Notes under the pieces: generated by a model
Seen by the model: the letters and a program-made list of their open reading frames with translations, nothing else
Told to the model about the DNA's origin: nothing
Database searches by the model: none
NCBI GenBank assembly: GCA_039029535.1
Contig: JBCCFW010000066.1
Coordinates: forward strand, 1 to 35,565
Direction of reading: 5' to 3'
DNA length: 35,565 nucleotides
Origin: JBCCFW01 sp039029535
GTDB taxonomy: Bacteria > Acidobacteriota > JBCCFW01
In this document: positions 15,477 to 23,382 of the stretch, piece after piece
How positions within the stretch are numbered: the first letter of the stretch is position 1
Layout of the letters: each line of letters opens with the position of its first letter
Program-made: the position numbers and the translations under genes

Positions 15477-15887
15477 ATGAGTGAGCGAGTTCACCGAGCC
15501 TGGCGCTGGATCGCTGCCGGCGCTCTGACGCTGCTGCTCGTGTCCAACCTGTGTTGGGCCTACGTGACCATCGACCAGGCGGTCACCATCGGGTACATGA
15601 CGCGGGGACACGAAGACAGCGAACACGCGCTGAAGGCCAGCTGTCGCCTCGTCATCGAGCTGATGGAGGGACGGACCCGCCGCGACCTCGTCGTGCTGGC
15701 CCGCCGTGTCGCTCCCGAGGACCTCGTGGTCGACGACGAGGAGGGCGTGAGCGTGGCGGGCCTGACCTTCGAGCTCGCTGACGACCGGATCATCGGGGTG
15801 CGGAAGTGGGGCGGTCCTTTCCTCTCCCGGACCGATCTCGCTGGGACACCGGCCGAGCCGAGTGACAATGGTGGGACAAGACCGTGA
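15477..15887 (+). CDS. Hypothetical membrane-anchored protein
   Basis: A 136-residue protein, no family recognised. A single N-terminal membrane segment (about residues 9-28, WRWIAAGALTLLLVSNLCWA) follows a basic start, so the rest is probably outside the cytoplasm. The soluble part has a helix (DSEHALKASCRLVIELMEG), a charged segment and short beta-type stretches (GVSVAGLTFELADDRIIGV). The ATG at 15477 is preceded by GAGGAGG. An upstream in-frame start would add 32 unlikely residues. The next small gene follows after 63 bases on the same strand. Confidence 0.6.
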   Translation: MSERVHRAWRWIAAGALTLLLVSNLCWAYVTIDQAVTIGYMTRGHEDSEHALKASCRLVIELMEGRTRRDLVVLARRVAPEDLVVDDEEGVSVAGLTFELADDRIIGVRKWGGPFLSRTDLAGTPAEPSDNGGTRP

Positions 15888-15950
15888 GTGTCCGCTGGGA
15901 TCCGGTGAGGTCGAGTCCGGTGATGTCGTGATGCGGTGGAAACGAAGAGA

Positions 15951-16166
15951 ATGAGCCGGAGCATCCACCAGACCCTGAAGAGCGTCTTCGAGGGCAAGAG
16001 CCAGCGCGAGATCGACGAGATGTTCGAGCACGGGGCCCCGGAGCTCCTGGCCTGGCTCGAGAAGCACGCGATCAAGCAGGCGGTTCGCGATCGTCGTCAG
16101 CTCGAGCGGCTCGCACGTGAGCTGGGCGAGCCGCTGCCCGCACAGCTCGACTCGTCAGGCTCCTGA
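15951..16166 (+). CDS. Small charged helical protein
   Basis: A 71-residue protein of unknown function. It begins MSRSIHQTLKSVFEGKSQ and is predicted almost wholly helical with many charges (KQAVRDRRQLERLARELG). No signal peptide or membrane segment; no family recognised. The ATG at 15951 is taken as start; a GTG at 15936 is in frame. The stop TGA lies inside a short inverted repeat, TCAGGctCCTGA (16155-16166). The GC-rich third positions agree with a real gene. Confidence 0.5.
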   Translation: MSRSIHQTLKSVFEGKSQREIDEMFEHGAPELLAWLEKHAIKQAVRDRRQLERLARELGEPLPAQLDSSGS

Positions 16167-16618
16167 TCAGTCCGGCTCGACTCGTCGCAGGTCACGTGCT
16201 CCCTCAGCAGTCAGATGTCGAGTGACGTTCACGTGAACGACGCTCCGTCGATCGTGTCGTGGGAGCTCGAGGACGGCAGCAGCCGGACGGTCACCGTCGG
16301 CGCGACCAGGAAGCCCGGTCCGCAGGTGCCTCTCCGGCTGGCCTCCGTGTCTTGAAGAGAACGGCCTCGTCGCGGGCCCGCTATGTTTGTGGCTCGACGG
16401 CCTTGCACTCGTGGAAGAGCCGTTGACGGCAACTCACGACTCGTCGACCACGTGGCCAGGACTTCGCTCCCATCACGAAGAGAGCGCTGACTCGGAGCGT
16501 CCCCTCCAGCCGCCGGCTCCGACACCCGGACACCGGTGAGCCCCAGGACCGACCGGCCGCGACCAGCACGCCCTCCCGCCGAATCTCCACGTCGTTCCAG
16601 CCCAGACCGGAGCCCCCG
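16167..16618. other. Intergenic stretch upstream of the ABC operon
   Basis: A 452-bp spacer. It carries the perfect 12-bp palindrome GTTCACGTGAAC (16227-16238), a possible operator about 380 bases before the ATPase gene. A 46-codon plus-strand frame (16215-16355, starting MSSDVHVNDAPSIVSWELED) has reasonable composition but no ribosome binding site. The 12-mer gctcgactcgtc occurs twice near 16144-16187. No clear promoter was found. Confidence 0.35.
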
Positions 16619-17530
16619 ATGGACCTCGTCATCTCGCAGCTCTCGAAGACCTACCCCAATGGCGTCCGCGCTCTCGACGACGTCTCGCTGACCATCCCAC
16701 CCGGGCTCTATGGACTGCTGGGCCCCAACGGCGCGGGCAAGTCGAGCCTCATGCGCACCATCGCGACGCTCCAGGAGCCCGACGTCGGTTCCATCCGGTT
16801 CGGCGAGCTCGATGCCCTCACCCAGAAAGAGGAGCTCCGTCAGACGCTCGGCTACCTCCCGCAGGAGTTCGGCCTCTACCCGAAGGTCCCCGCTGAGGAC
16901 CTCCTCGACCACTTCGCCGTCCTCAAGGGCGTCATCCATCGCAAGGAGCGCAAGGCGCTGGTGCAGGCGTTGCTTCAGCAGACCAATCTCTGGCAAGTGC
17001 GCAGGAAGAAGGTGGGCGGCTACTCCGGCGGAATGCGTCAGCGCTTCGGGATCGCCGTTGCGCTGCTCGGTGACCCGCGGCTGCTCATCGTCGACGAGCC
17101 CACCGCCGGGCTCGACCCGGAGGAGCGCGTCCGCTTCCTCAATCTCCTGGCCGAGTTGGGCGAGAACGCGGTGGTCATCCTCTCCACGCACATCGTCGAG
17201 GACGTCTCGGAGCTCTGCTCCCGGATGGCCATCATCAACCAGGGACGGATCCTGCTCGAGACCGAGCCAGCGACCGCGGTCGAGGAGCTCTCGGGCCGTG
17301 TCTTCGAAAAGGCCATCCAGAAGGAGGACATCCCCGAGCACCAGGAGCGGACCGACTTCCTGAGCCAGAAGCGGATCCTGGGCAGGACGGTCGTCCGGGT
17401 CTGCAGCAGCGAGCAGCCGCAGGGCTTCTCGGAGTCGGCCAGCAGCCTGGAAGACGTCTACTTCGCGACGCTGCGCGGTCACCTCGGACGCAGCGCTCCC
17501 GCTGCCGCCAGCATCGCGGAGGCGTCGTGA
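16619..17530 (+). CDS. ABC transporter ATP-binding protein
   Basis: A 303-residue ATPase of an ABC-2 type exporter. Walker A GPNGAGKSS (residues 35-43), Q-loop LPQEFG (80-85), signature YSGGMRQR (135-142), Walker B LLIVDEPTAGLD (155-166) and the switch His in LSTHIVEDV (H191) are all intact. The C-terminal 80 residues carry the usual regulatory extension of drug or lipid exporters. GGAG lies seven bases before the ATG. The stop overlaps the GTG start of the permease gene (GTGA), so the two are translationally coupled and form one transporter. The substrate is unknown. Confidence 0.93.
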   Translation: MDLVISQLSKTYPNGVRALDDVSLTIPPGLYGLLGPNGAGKSSLMRTIATLQEPDVGSIRFGELDALTQKEELRQTLGYLPQEFGLYPKVPAEDLLDHFAVLKGVIHRKERKALVQALLQQTNLWQVRRKKVGGYSGGMRQRFGIAVALLGDPRLLIVDEPTAGLDPEERVRFLNLLAELGENAVVILSTHIVEDVSELCSRMAIINQGRILLETEPATAVEELSGRVFEKAIQKEDIPEHQERTDFLSQKRILGRTVVRVCSSEQPQGFSESASSLEDVYFATLRGHLGRSAPAAASIAEAS

Positions 17531-20500
17531 GCCTCCTCCCCATCGTCGGCTTCGAGCTGGCCCATCACCTCCGTCGCATCTCCACGTGGGTGTACTTCGC
17601 CCTCCTGAGCTCCTTCTCCTTCCTCTTCGCGTGCGCGCTCGGTGGCGCCTTCCCCGGATCGCAGGCGGGGGTCGCGGGGACGGACGGTCACGTCTTCGTC
17701 AACTCGCCCTACGTCATCGCGTCGCTCGTGACCCAGTTCAGCGTCTTCGGGATGCTCATCACCGTGGCCATCTGCGGGCACGCCGGCTATCGGGACTTCG
17801 GCGACCGGATGCATCCGCTGGTGTTCACCACGCCTGCATCCAAGTGGTCCCTGCTGATCGGACGCTTCGCCGCCACCCTGTTCGTGAACCTGTTCGTCTT
17901 CTCGGGCCTCGCCATCGGCTGGTACCTCGGGAGCTTCTGGCCCGGTCTGGAGGCGGACCAGTTCCAGCCGCATCGACTCCAGTACTACGTTTCCCCGTAC
18001 CTGCTCTTCGTCTTCCCCAACCTGCTCTTCGCCGGCGCGATCTTCTTCGGGCTGGCTGCCCTCACCCGCCAGCGCCTCCCCCACTTCCTGGGAGGCGTCA
18101 TCCTGTTGGCGGGGTACCTCATTGCGAACACCCTGGCCGGCGACGTCGAGAACACCACCCTCGCCGCCCTGCTCGACCCCTTCGGCCTCCAGGCGTTCTT
18201 CGCCCAAACGCAGTACTGGACCACGGTGGAAAAGAACGGGTCGACCCTCTCCCTGTCCGGCCTGCTCCTCATCAATCGCCTCATCTGGTGCCCGATCGGC
18301 TTGTTCATCCTGGGCGTGACGGGCTGGTTCTTCCAGTTCCGACAGGAGGCATTCCCCGGTCGCTGCCGCAAGGAACCCACGACCAGCGCCACTCTCGACG
18401 ACCACGTGACGGCGTCGCCGCGACGGTCCGGCATCGACCTGCCGAAGGTGCGCCGAGAGTTCGGTCGAGCGACCTGGTGGGCCCAGTTCCTCGTGACGCT
18501 GCGTCGCTCGTTCCTCGACATCATCGCCAACGTCTACTTCGTGGTGATCATGACCGTCGGCGTCCTCTTCCTTCTCGCCGCCGCAACCCAGGTGGGAACG
18601 CTCTACGGCACGACCACCTACCCCGTGACCTACCAGGTGCTCGAGGCCCTCAGCGCCGCGTTCGCGCTGTTCCTGCTGATCACCATCACCTTCTACGCCG
18701 GGGAGCTGGTCTGGCACGAGCGCGACGTCGAGATCGACCAGGTGATCGACACGACCCCCTCCTCGAACGCGATCCCGTACCTGGCCAAGCTGACCGCCCT
18801 GCTCAGCATCCTCGCCGGTCTCCTCGGGGTGGTCCTCGTCGCCGGCGTCCTCACCCAGCTCGTCAAGGGCTACACCAACTTGGAGCTCAGCCTCTACCTG
18901 CGTGAGCTGTACGGCGTGCAGTTGCCGCACTACGTCTTGCTCGTGGTGCTCGCGCTGGCCATCCAGGCGCTGGTCAATCACAAGTACGTGGGCCACTTCC
19001 TGATGGTCGCCTACTTCTTCTCCGGCGACCTCACCGTGCTCCTCGGCTTCGAGCACCACCTCTGGACGTACAACAGCACGCCGGGAACCAGCTACTCCGA
19101 CATGGCCGACTACGGCTGGTCCCTCGGCACTTACTGGTGGTTCAAGCTGCCGTGGATCGCCGTGGCCTTGCTCCTGGCCATCCTCTCGAACCTGTTCTGG
19201 GTGCGCGGCCGGGACACCAACGCCGGCTGGCGGCTGGCACTGGCACGATTGCGCTTCCGCGCACCCGTCGCGGTCGCCTCGGGACTGACCTTGCTCGCGG
19301 CTCTCGGCCTCGGCGGCTTCGTCTTCTACAACACCAACGTTCTCAACACGTACCGCAACAGCGATGATGTTCGCCAGCTTCGGGTGCGCTACGAGAAGGA
19401 TTACCGCCAGTATCTCGGAATGCCGCAACCGCGCTTCACCGCCATGTCGGTGGAGGTCGATCTCTACCCGGAGACCGGCGATCTCGCCACGCGCGGACAG
19501 ACCACCCTGAAGAACAAGACGGCGGCCCCGATCCCGGAGATCCATCTCCAGCTCAGCACGGACGCGGAGGTCGGCTCAATCGAGTGGAACCGCGAGACCC
19601 GCCTCACGACGAACGACGAGGAGCTCGGCTACCGGGTCTATCGGCTTGCGACCCCGCTCGACCCCGGCGAGGAGATCGAGCTGGCCTTCGACCTCACCTA
19701 CGAACAGCGCGGCTTCCCCAATGGTGGCCTCAACACTCGGGTGGTGGGCAACGGCAGCTTCGTTCACTCACCCGACATCTTCCCCAGCATCGGTTACGAC
19801 GAGCGCGGGGAGCTCGGCAACGACCGACAGCGCAGTCGCAGCGGGCTCCCAGTGAGGGAGCGAATGCGCGACCTCGACGATCCGGAGGGTCGCAAGAACA
19901 ACTACGTCTCGATCGACTCCGACTGGGTCGACTTCGAGGCGGTCGTCTCCACCGTCCCGGACCAGATCGCCATCGCCCCAGGCTACCTGCAGAAGGAGTG
20001 GACCGAGAACGGCCGGCGCTACTTCCACTACGCGATGGACTCGCCCATCATCAACTTCACGTCGTTCCTCTCGGCCCGCTACGAGGTCGCCCGCGACAAC
20101 TGGAACGACGTCGCCATCGAGGTCTACCACCACCCGGCACACCACTACAACGTCGACCGAATGATCGAGGCGGTGAAGAAGTCACTCGACTATTACACGG
20201 TGGCTTTCTCCCCCTACCAGCACCGCCAGGTCCGGATCATCGAGTTCCCGCGCTGGGCTGCCTTCGCCCAGGCCTTCCCCAACACCATCCCCTACTCGGA
20301 AGCCATCGGCTTCATCACCCGGGTCGACGAGGGCGACATCGACTACCCGTTCTACGTGACCGCCCACGAGATCGCTCATCAATGGTGGGCGCACCAGGTC
20401 ATCGGCGCCAACGTCCAGGGCTCGACGATGATGTCGGAGACCTTCTCCCAGTACTCGGCACTCATGGTCATGGAGAAGGAGTACGGCGAGGACGCGATCG

Positions 20501-21159
20501 GGCGCTTCCTCAGGTACGAGCTCGACATGTATCTCCACGGACGGTCGCTGGAGGCCAAGAAGGAGGTTCCGCTCCTGCGGGTGGAGAACCAGCACTACAT
20601 TCACTACCAGAAGGGCTCGCTGGTCATGTACCGACTGCGACAGCTCTTGGGAGAGGACGTGGTCAACGAGGCCCTGAAGAGCTACATCGAGGAGGTCGGC
20701 TTCCAGGAACCGCCCTACACCACCGCCCGTGACTTCCTCGCCCAGCTCCGGGCGGTCACGCCGCCGAAGTATCAGGAGACGGTCACCGACCTCTTCGAGA
20801 GGGTGGTCCTCTACGAAAACGCGGTCGAGGAGGCGACCTGGGTCGAGAACGTGGACGGCGGCTACGAGGTCGAGCTCACCTTCACCGCCAAGAAGCTCCA
20901 CGCCGACGAGCTCGGCGAGCAGACCGAGGTCGAGCTCGGCGACTGGATCGAGATCGGCGTGCGCGACTCTCTGTACCGACTCCTCTACCGGGAGCTCCAT
21001 CACGTCAGCGAAGCCGAGACCAGGCTCACTCTCACCGTCCCCAAGAGGCCCTGGACCGTCTCGGTCGACCCGCTCTGCCTGCTCGTCGACCGCGATCCGA
21101 ACGACAACGAGATCAGGGTGAGGGAGAAGAAAGAAGGGTCGGGAGGCGGAACGGGCTGA
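17527..21159 (+). CDS. ABC permease fused to M1-family metallopeptidase
   Basis: A 1210-residue inner membrane protein, partner of the preceding ATPase. Residues 1-610 contain about a dozen hydrophobic segments in two permease-like halves (for example FSVFGMLITVAICG, FVNLFVFSGLAIGWYLG and VVIMTVGVLFLLAAA). From about residue 605 follows a soluble M1-type peptidase: beta N-domain (MSVEVDLYPETGDLATRG), then the zinc site HEIAHQWW (H947, E948, H951) and MMSETFSQYSALMVMEK (Glu at 971). There are 19 residues between the second His and the Glu, one more than in classic M1 enzymes. The substrate-binding GxMEN motif is not recognisable; NTIPYSEAIGF (919-929) stands in its place. Fusions of this kind are known in several phyla. 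The peptidase domain probably lies in the periplasm. The GTG start overlaps the ATPase stop. Confidence 0.9.
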   Translation: MSLLPIVGFELAHHLRRISTWVYFALLSSFSFLFACALGGAFPGSQAGVAGTDGHVFVNSPYVIASLVTQFSVFGMLITVAICGHAGYRDFGDRMHPLVFTTPASKWSLLIGRFAATLFVNLFVFSGLAIGWYLGSFWPGLEADQFQPHRLQYYVSPYLLFVFPNLLFAGAIFFGLAALTRQRLPHFLGGVILLAGYLIANTLAGDVENTTLAALLDPFGLQAFFAQTQYWTTVEKNGSTLSLSGLLLINRLIWCPIGLFILGVTGWFFQFRQEAFPGRCRKEPTTSATLDDHVTASPRRSGIDLPKVRREFGRATWWAQFLVTLRRSFLDIIANVYFVVIMTVGVLFLLAAATQVGTLYGTTTYPVTYQVLEALSAAFALFLLITITFYAGELVWHERDVEIDQVIDTTPSSNAIPYLAKLTALLSILAGLLGVVLVAGVLTQLVKGYTNLELSLYLRELYGVQLPHYVLLVVLALAIQALVNHKYVGHFLMVAYFFSGDLTVLLGFEHHLWTYNSTPGTSYSDMADYGWSLGTYWWFKLPWIAVALLLAILSNLFWVRGRDTNAGWRLALARLRFRAPVAVASGLTLLAALGLGGFVFYNTNVLNTYRNSDDVRQLRVRYEKDYRQYLGMPQPRFTAMSVEVDLYPETGDLATRGQTTLKNKTAAPIPEIHLQLSTDAEVGSIEWNRETRLTTNDEELGYRVYRLATPLDPGEEIELAFDLTYEQRGFPNGGLNTRVVGNGSFVHSPDIFPSIGYDERGELGNDRQRSRSGLPVRERMRDLDDPEGRKNNYVSIDSDWVDFEAVVSTVPDQIAIAPGYLQKEWTENGRRYFHYAMDSPIINFTSFLSARYEVARDNWNDVAIEVYHHPAHHYNVDRMIEAVKKSLDYYTVAFSPYQHRQVRIIEFPRWAAFAQAFPNTIPYSEAIGFITRVDEGDIDYPFYVTAHEIAHQWWAHQVIGANVQGSTMMSETFSQYSALMVMEKEYGEDAIGRFLRYELDMYLHGRSLEAKKEVPLLRVENQHYIHYQKGSLVMYRLRQLLGEDVVNEALKSYIEEVGFQEPPYTTARDFLAQLRAVTPPKYQETVTDLFERVVLYENAVEEATWVENVDGGYEVELTFTAKKLHADELGEQTEVELGDWIEIGVRDSLYRLLYRELHHVSEAETRLTLTVPKRPWTVSVDPLCLLVDRDPNDNEIRVREKKEGSGGGTG

Positions 21160-21171
21160 GGGCAGCGGGAG

Positions 21172-21185
21172 GCGCCGCGCGGCGC
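21172..21185. terminator. Perfect GC palindrome between convergent genes
   Basis: gcgccgcgcggcgc is a perfect 14-bp palindrome 13 bases after the permease-peptidase stop, between that gene and the leftward gene ending at 21333. No U-tract. It may act as a bidirectional 3' structure. Confidence 0.3.
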
Positions 21186-21332
21186 TCCATGCGGCACTCG
21201 AAGCTCCCCACCCTCGAGCACGCCGTGCGGGCCGCACCCGGACAAGGGCTGGCAGCGAGTCGACATCGGTCGCTGCGGCGCGATGATCGTCGAGGTCGGT
21301 TGCCGTTGACCCCCAAGCGACACACTCGGCCG

Positions 21333-22325
21333 TCAATCAGCAGGAGGCGACACTCCCGGAGTGGCCGTCTCGACGCTCGCACGGAGCACTCGTCGGCAGC
21401 GGCACCACACGTCGACGCCACCGATCGACCCACCTTGCAACTCCCAATTGACCCAGTCTCCATAGTCTCGAGAGTTGGAGGGAAGCACCCTGGGCAGGGT
21501 GGCCGCACGGCACTTGCGCCTGGCCTCGTCGAGCTGCTCGCCCGAGAAGTCTCTCTCCGTCGTCCGCGTCGGCACGGCCTCCGACTCACACTCATGGCAG
21601 GTCGTGAAGAGCCGCAGCTCGACATCGCCGGATGCGAGCCGACCAGCCGGCTCCTTCACTACTGGGACTTCTTCAATGCCGCACCCGGCCAACTCGAAGA
21701 ACTCCTGAGCTGCCGTCCCCACCCGGGCCGCAATCTGGCGGTCCTCGGCGGACACGTAGGCCACGAGAGACTTCTCGACATTCCCGTCCCGATGGGCTCG
21801 TGGGACATTGAAGTCCTCTCTGAGGATCACCTCGAGCTGCTCAATCAGCTCGCGCTTGAGACTGCCGCGGAACCGCAACGTGATCTTGCGCTTTCCCTCA
21901 ACGCTAGCAGCATCGGACACGATCCCAAGAGACACGGCCAGGTCGAGATCACGGTCTGCGACCTGGTCGACCAACTGGTCATACTCCTCCTCGAGCTGAT
22001 TCCGCTCCTCCGTGACTACATCCGCCTCCTCCTTGCGATCATCCGCCTCGGCTGAACGGAGCTTCCCCTCCTCGATGGCCTCGTTCAGGGCGAGGGCGAA
22101 GGCGAGCACCGTGAGCAAGATCGGGATGACGACTCCGAGCCTCAGCAGAGGTGGGGTGCGGAGCACGCCGAGCTCGAGCTTCAGCTTCTCGAGCTCGAGT
22201 GCAGCCTTCTCGTCTCCGGTGTCATCGGGATCGACTCCGAGCTTCGGCTTCCACGCGGCACGGACGACAGCCCAGGCGAACCATATTGCCGCGGCCATCA
22301 CGATGACGATGGGCAGCCACTCCAC
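21333..22325 (-). CDS. Two-TM coiled-coil protein with C-terminal Cys pairs
   Basis: A 330-residue protein, family not recognised. The GTG at 22325 is preferred because AGGAG stands eight bases upstream; a GTG at 22343 is in frame. TM1 is at residues 4-22 (LPIVIVMAAAIWFAWAVV), TM2 at about 64-81 (GVVIPILLTVLAFALAL). A charged coiled coil follows (residues 82-125, EEADVVTEERNQLEEEYDQL), then an alpha/beta region (KRKITLRFRGSLKRELIEQL, then EKSLVAYVSAED). The C-terminal third has CHECES, a lone KCR and WCRCRR, possible metal-binding or disulfide cysteines. It is isolated between a convergent transporter gene and a TetR gene, so context gives no clue. Possibly a membrane sensor or scaffold. Confidence 0.65.
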   Translation of the reverse strand: MEWLPIVIVMAAAIWFAWAVVRAAWKPKLGVDPDDTGDEKAALELEKLKLELGVLRTPPLLRLGVVIPILLTVLAFALALNEAIEEGKLRSAEADDRKEEADVVTEERNQLEEEYDQLVDQVADRDLDLAVSLGIVSDAASVEGKRKITLRFRGSLKRELIEQLEVILREDFNVPRAHRDGNVEKSLVAYVSAEDRQIAARVGTAAQEFFELAGCGIEEVPVVKEPAGRLASGDVELRLFTTCHECESEAVPTRTTERDFSGEQLDEARRKCRAATLPRVLPSNSRDYGDWVNWELQGGSIGGVDVWCRCRRVLRASVETATPGVSPPAD

Positions 22326-22581
22326 GAGCGCTTCTCCTGTCACTCACCCCTGGCTGGGGACAGCCCGGTCTCGATGTCAGCGCAAGCATGCCCCGCGCCA
22401 CAGCGGAGCCACAACCACCCTTGCGTCCGCCGTGATCGCTCCGCCCACAGCCTGTCCTGAGGACAGCGATGGCGGCCTCGACTGAGCAGCGCCAGAGCGT
22501 CTCGTCAGCGTTGGCGCTTCTCGTCCCGCTCGGCCTGGTCGGAGTGACCGGCGTGATGCGCCTGCGCTGAGCGCCCATCGC

Positions 22582-22602
22582 CCCCGTCAGCCTGCTGAGG
22601 GG
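22582..22602 (-). terminator. Hairpin enclosing the tetR stop codon
   Basis: CCCC-g-TCAGC-ct-GCTGA-GGGG: a nine-pair stem with one bulged base and a tight loop. The TGA stop of the TetR gene (22587-22589) is part of the stem. No U-tract follows. Confidence 0.4.
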
Positions 22603-23186
22603 CCCGCACAGCTCTTCGCCGCCAGATCCGCTACCTTCATGAGATCGGCGCGGCTGGCCCCATCACAGGCGAGCTGTGAGATCCCACAGAGCGTCCCGAT
22701 GAGGAACACCGCGAGCGTGCGTGGCGGAGCCGCCAGCACCTCTCCTCTTCGGGCGAGCTCCCTGAAACGCCGAGCGAGGGAGTCCTGCAAGCGCTGCTTC
22801 AGCTCCAGGGTGACCGCCTGAGCGCTGGTCTCGTCCGACCCGCCCGCCCCGGCGCCCTGGAAGATGGCGCACCCGAGCGGTTGGCCCTCGGTCGTGTAGA
22901 GGCTCGCCAGGCCGCGCAGGAGCTTGCGGACGAACTCCACCACTCCCAGGTCGCTCTCTTCCGAGACGAGCTCCATGGTCGGGGCAGCGTGAGTCTCGAC
23001 GTAGCGAGCGATGGCGCGGCGGAAGAGCTCTTCCTTGCTCCCGAACGCGTTGTAGATGCTCGACGGCCCCACCCCGATCGCGGCGCTGAGGTCGGAGATC
23101 GAGGTGCGGTCGAAGCCCTGCTCCCAAAACAGGACGAGGGCGCGCTCGACGGCCTCATCCTCGGGCACGCTGCGGGGCCTAGCCAT
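22587..23186 (-). CDS. TetR/AcrR family transcriptional regulator
   Basis: A 199-residue DNA-binding repressor. The N-terminal HTH covers about residues 10-55: ALVLFWEQGFDRTSI, SDLSAAIGVGPSSIYNAFG, SKEELF, a clear TetR signature. The remaining helices form the ligand and dimer domain, with two cysteines in GQPLGCAIFQG and GTLCGISQLAC. The start at MARPRSVPEDEAVERAL is the family-typical N-terminus; upstream in-frame codons do not look coding. It is transcribed away from the cytochrome gene at 23383, and the shared 196-bp region contains a repeated 13-base element, so it probably represses that gene and itself. Confidence 0.9.
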   Translation of the reverse strand: MARPRSVPEDEAVERALVLFWEQGFDRTSISDLSAAIGVGPSSIYNAFGSKEELFRRAIARYVETHAAPTMELVSEESDLGVVEFVRKLLRGLASLYTTEGQPLGCAIFQGAGAGGSDETSAQAVTLELKQRLQDSLARRFRELARRGEVLAAPPRTLAVFLIGTLCGISQLACDGASRADLMKVADLAAKSCAGPSAG

Positions 23187-23275
23187 TGCTCGAGTCCACT
23201 GATCGCCCTCGGGTCCCACCGGGCCTGCGCTCGTCCCACGCCGGCTCCGTCGGGACGAACCGTTCTGGTCACATT

Positions 23276-23340
23276 ACTTCAAAACCGCCTTGACATCCAA
23301 GCTCGCGACACCCATTCTGAAACGGTCACTTCAAAACGGC
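23276..23340 (+). promoter_or_regulatory. Candidate promoter bracketed by a repeated operator
   Basis: TTGACA (23290-23295), 17 bases, then CATTCT (23313-23318), a perfect -35 with a poor -10. The 13-mer ACTTCAAAAC[CG]GC occurs on both sides, at 23276-23288 and 23328-23340, same orientation, 52 bp apart. Wider matching covers about 16 of 22 bases. The arrangement fits repression by the divergent TetR protein, although TetR sites are usually inverted repeats. Confidence 0.4.
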
Positions 23341-23382
23341 ATGACCTGACAGCGACGACCCCTCGACCCCGGGAGACGACCC

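Noticed and set aside
16215..16355. 46-codon plus-strand ORF MSSDVHVNDAP in the ABC operon leader
   Set aside because: No ribosome binding site, no family resemblance; kept only as a note in the intergenic entry.
16229..17482. Minus-strand 417-codon frame opposite the ABC ATPase gene
   Set aside because: The opposite strand has intact Walker A, signature and Walker B motifs; this frame has none and overlaps them.
17479..19545. Long minus-strand open frame (688 codons) opposite the permease gene
   Set aside because: Glu/Gly/Arg-rich translation without domains, antisense to a gene with clear TM segments. GC bias keeps this frame open.
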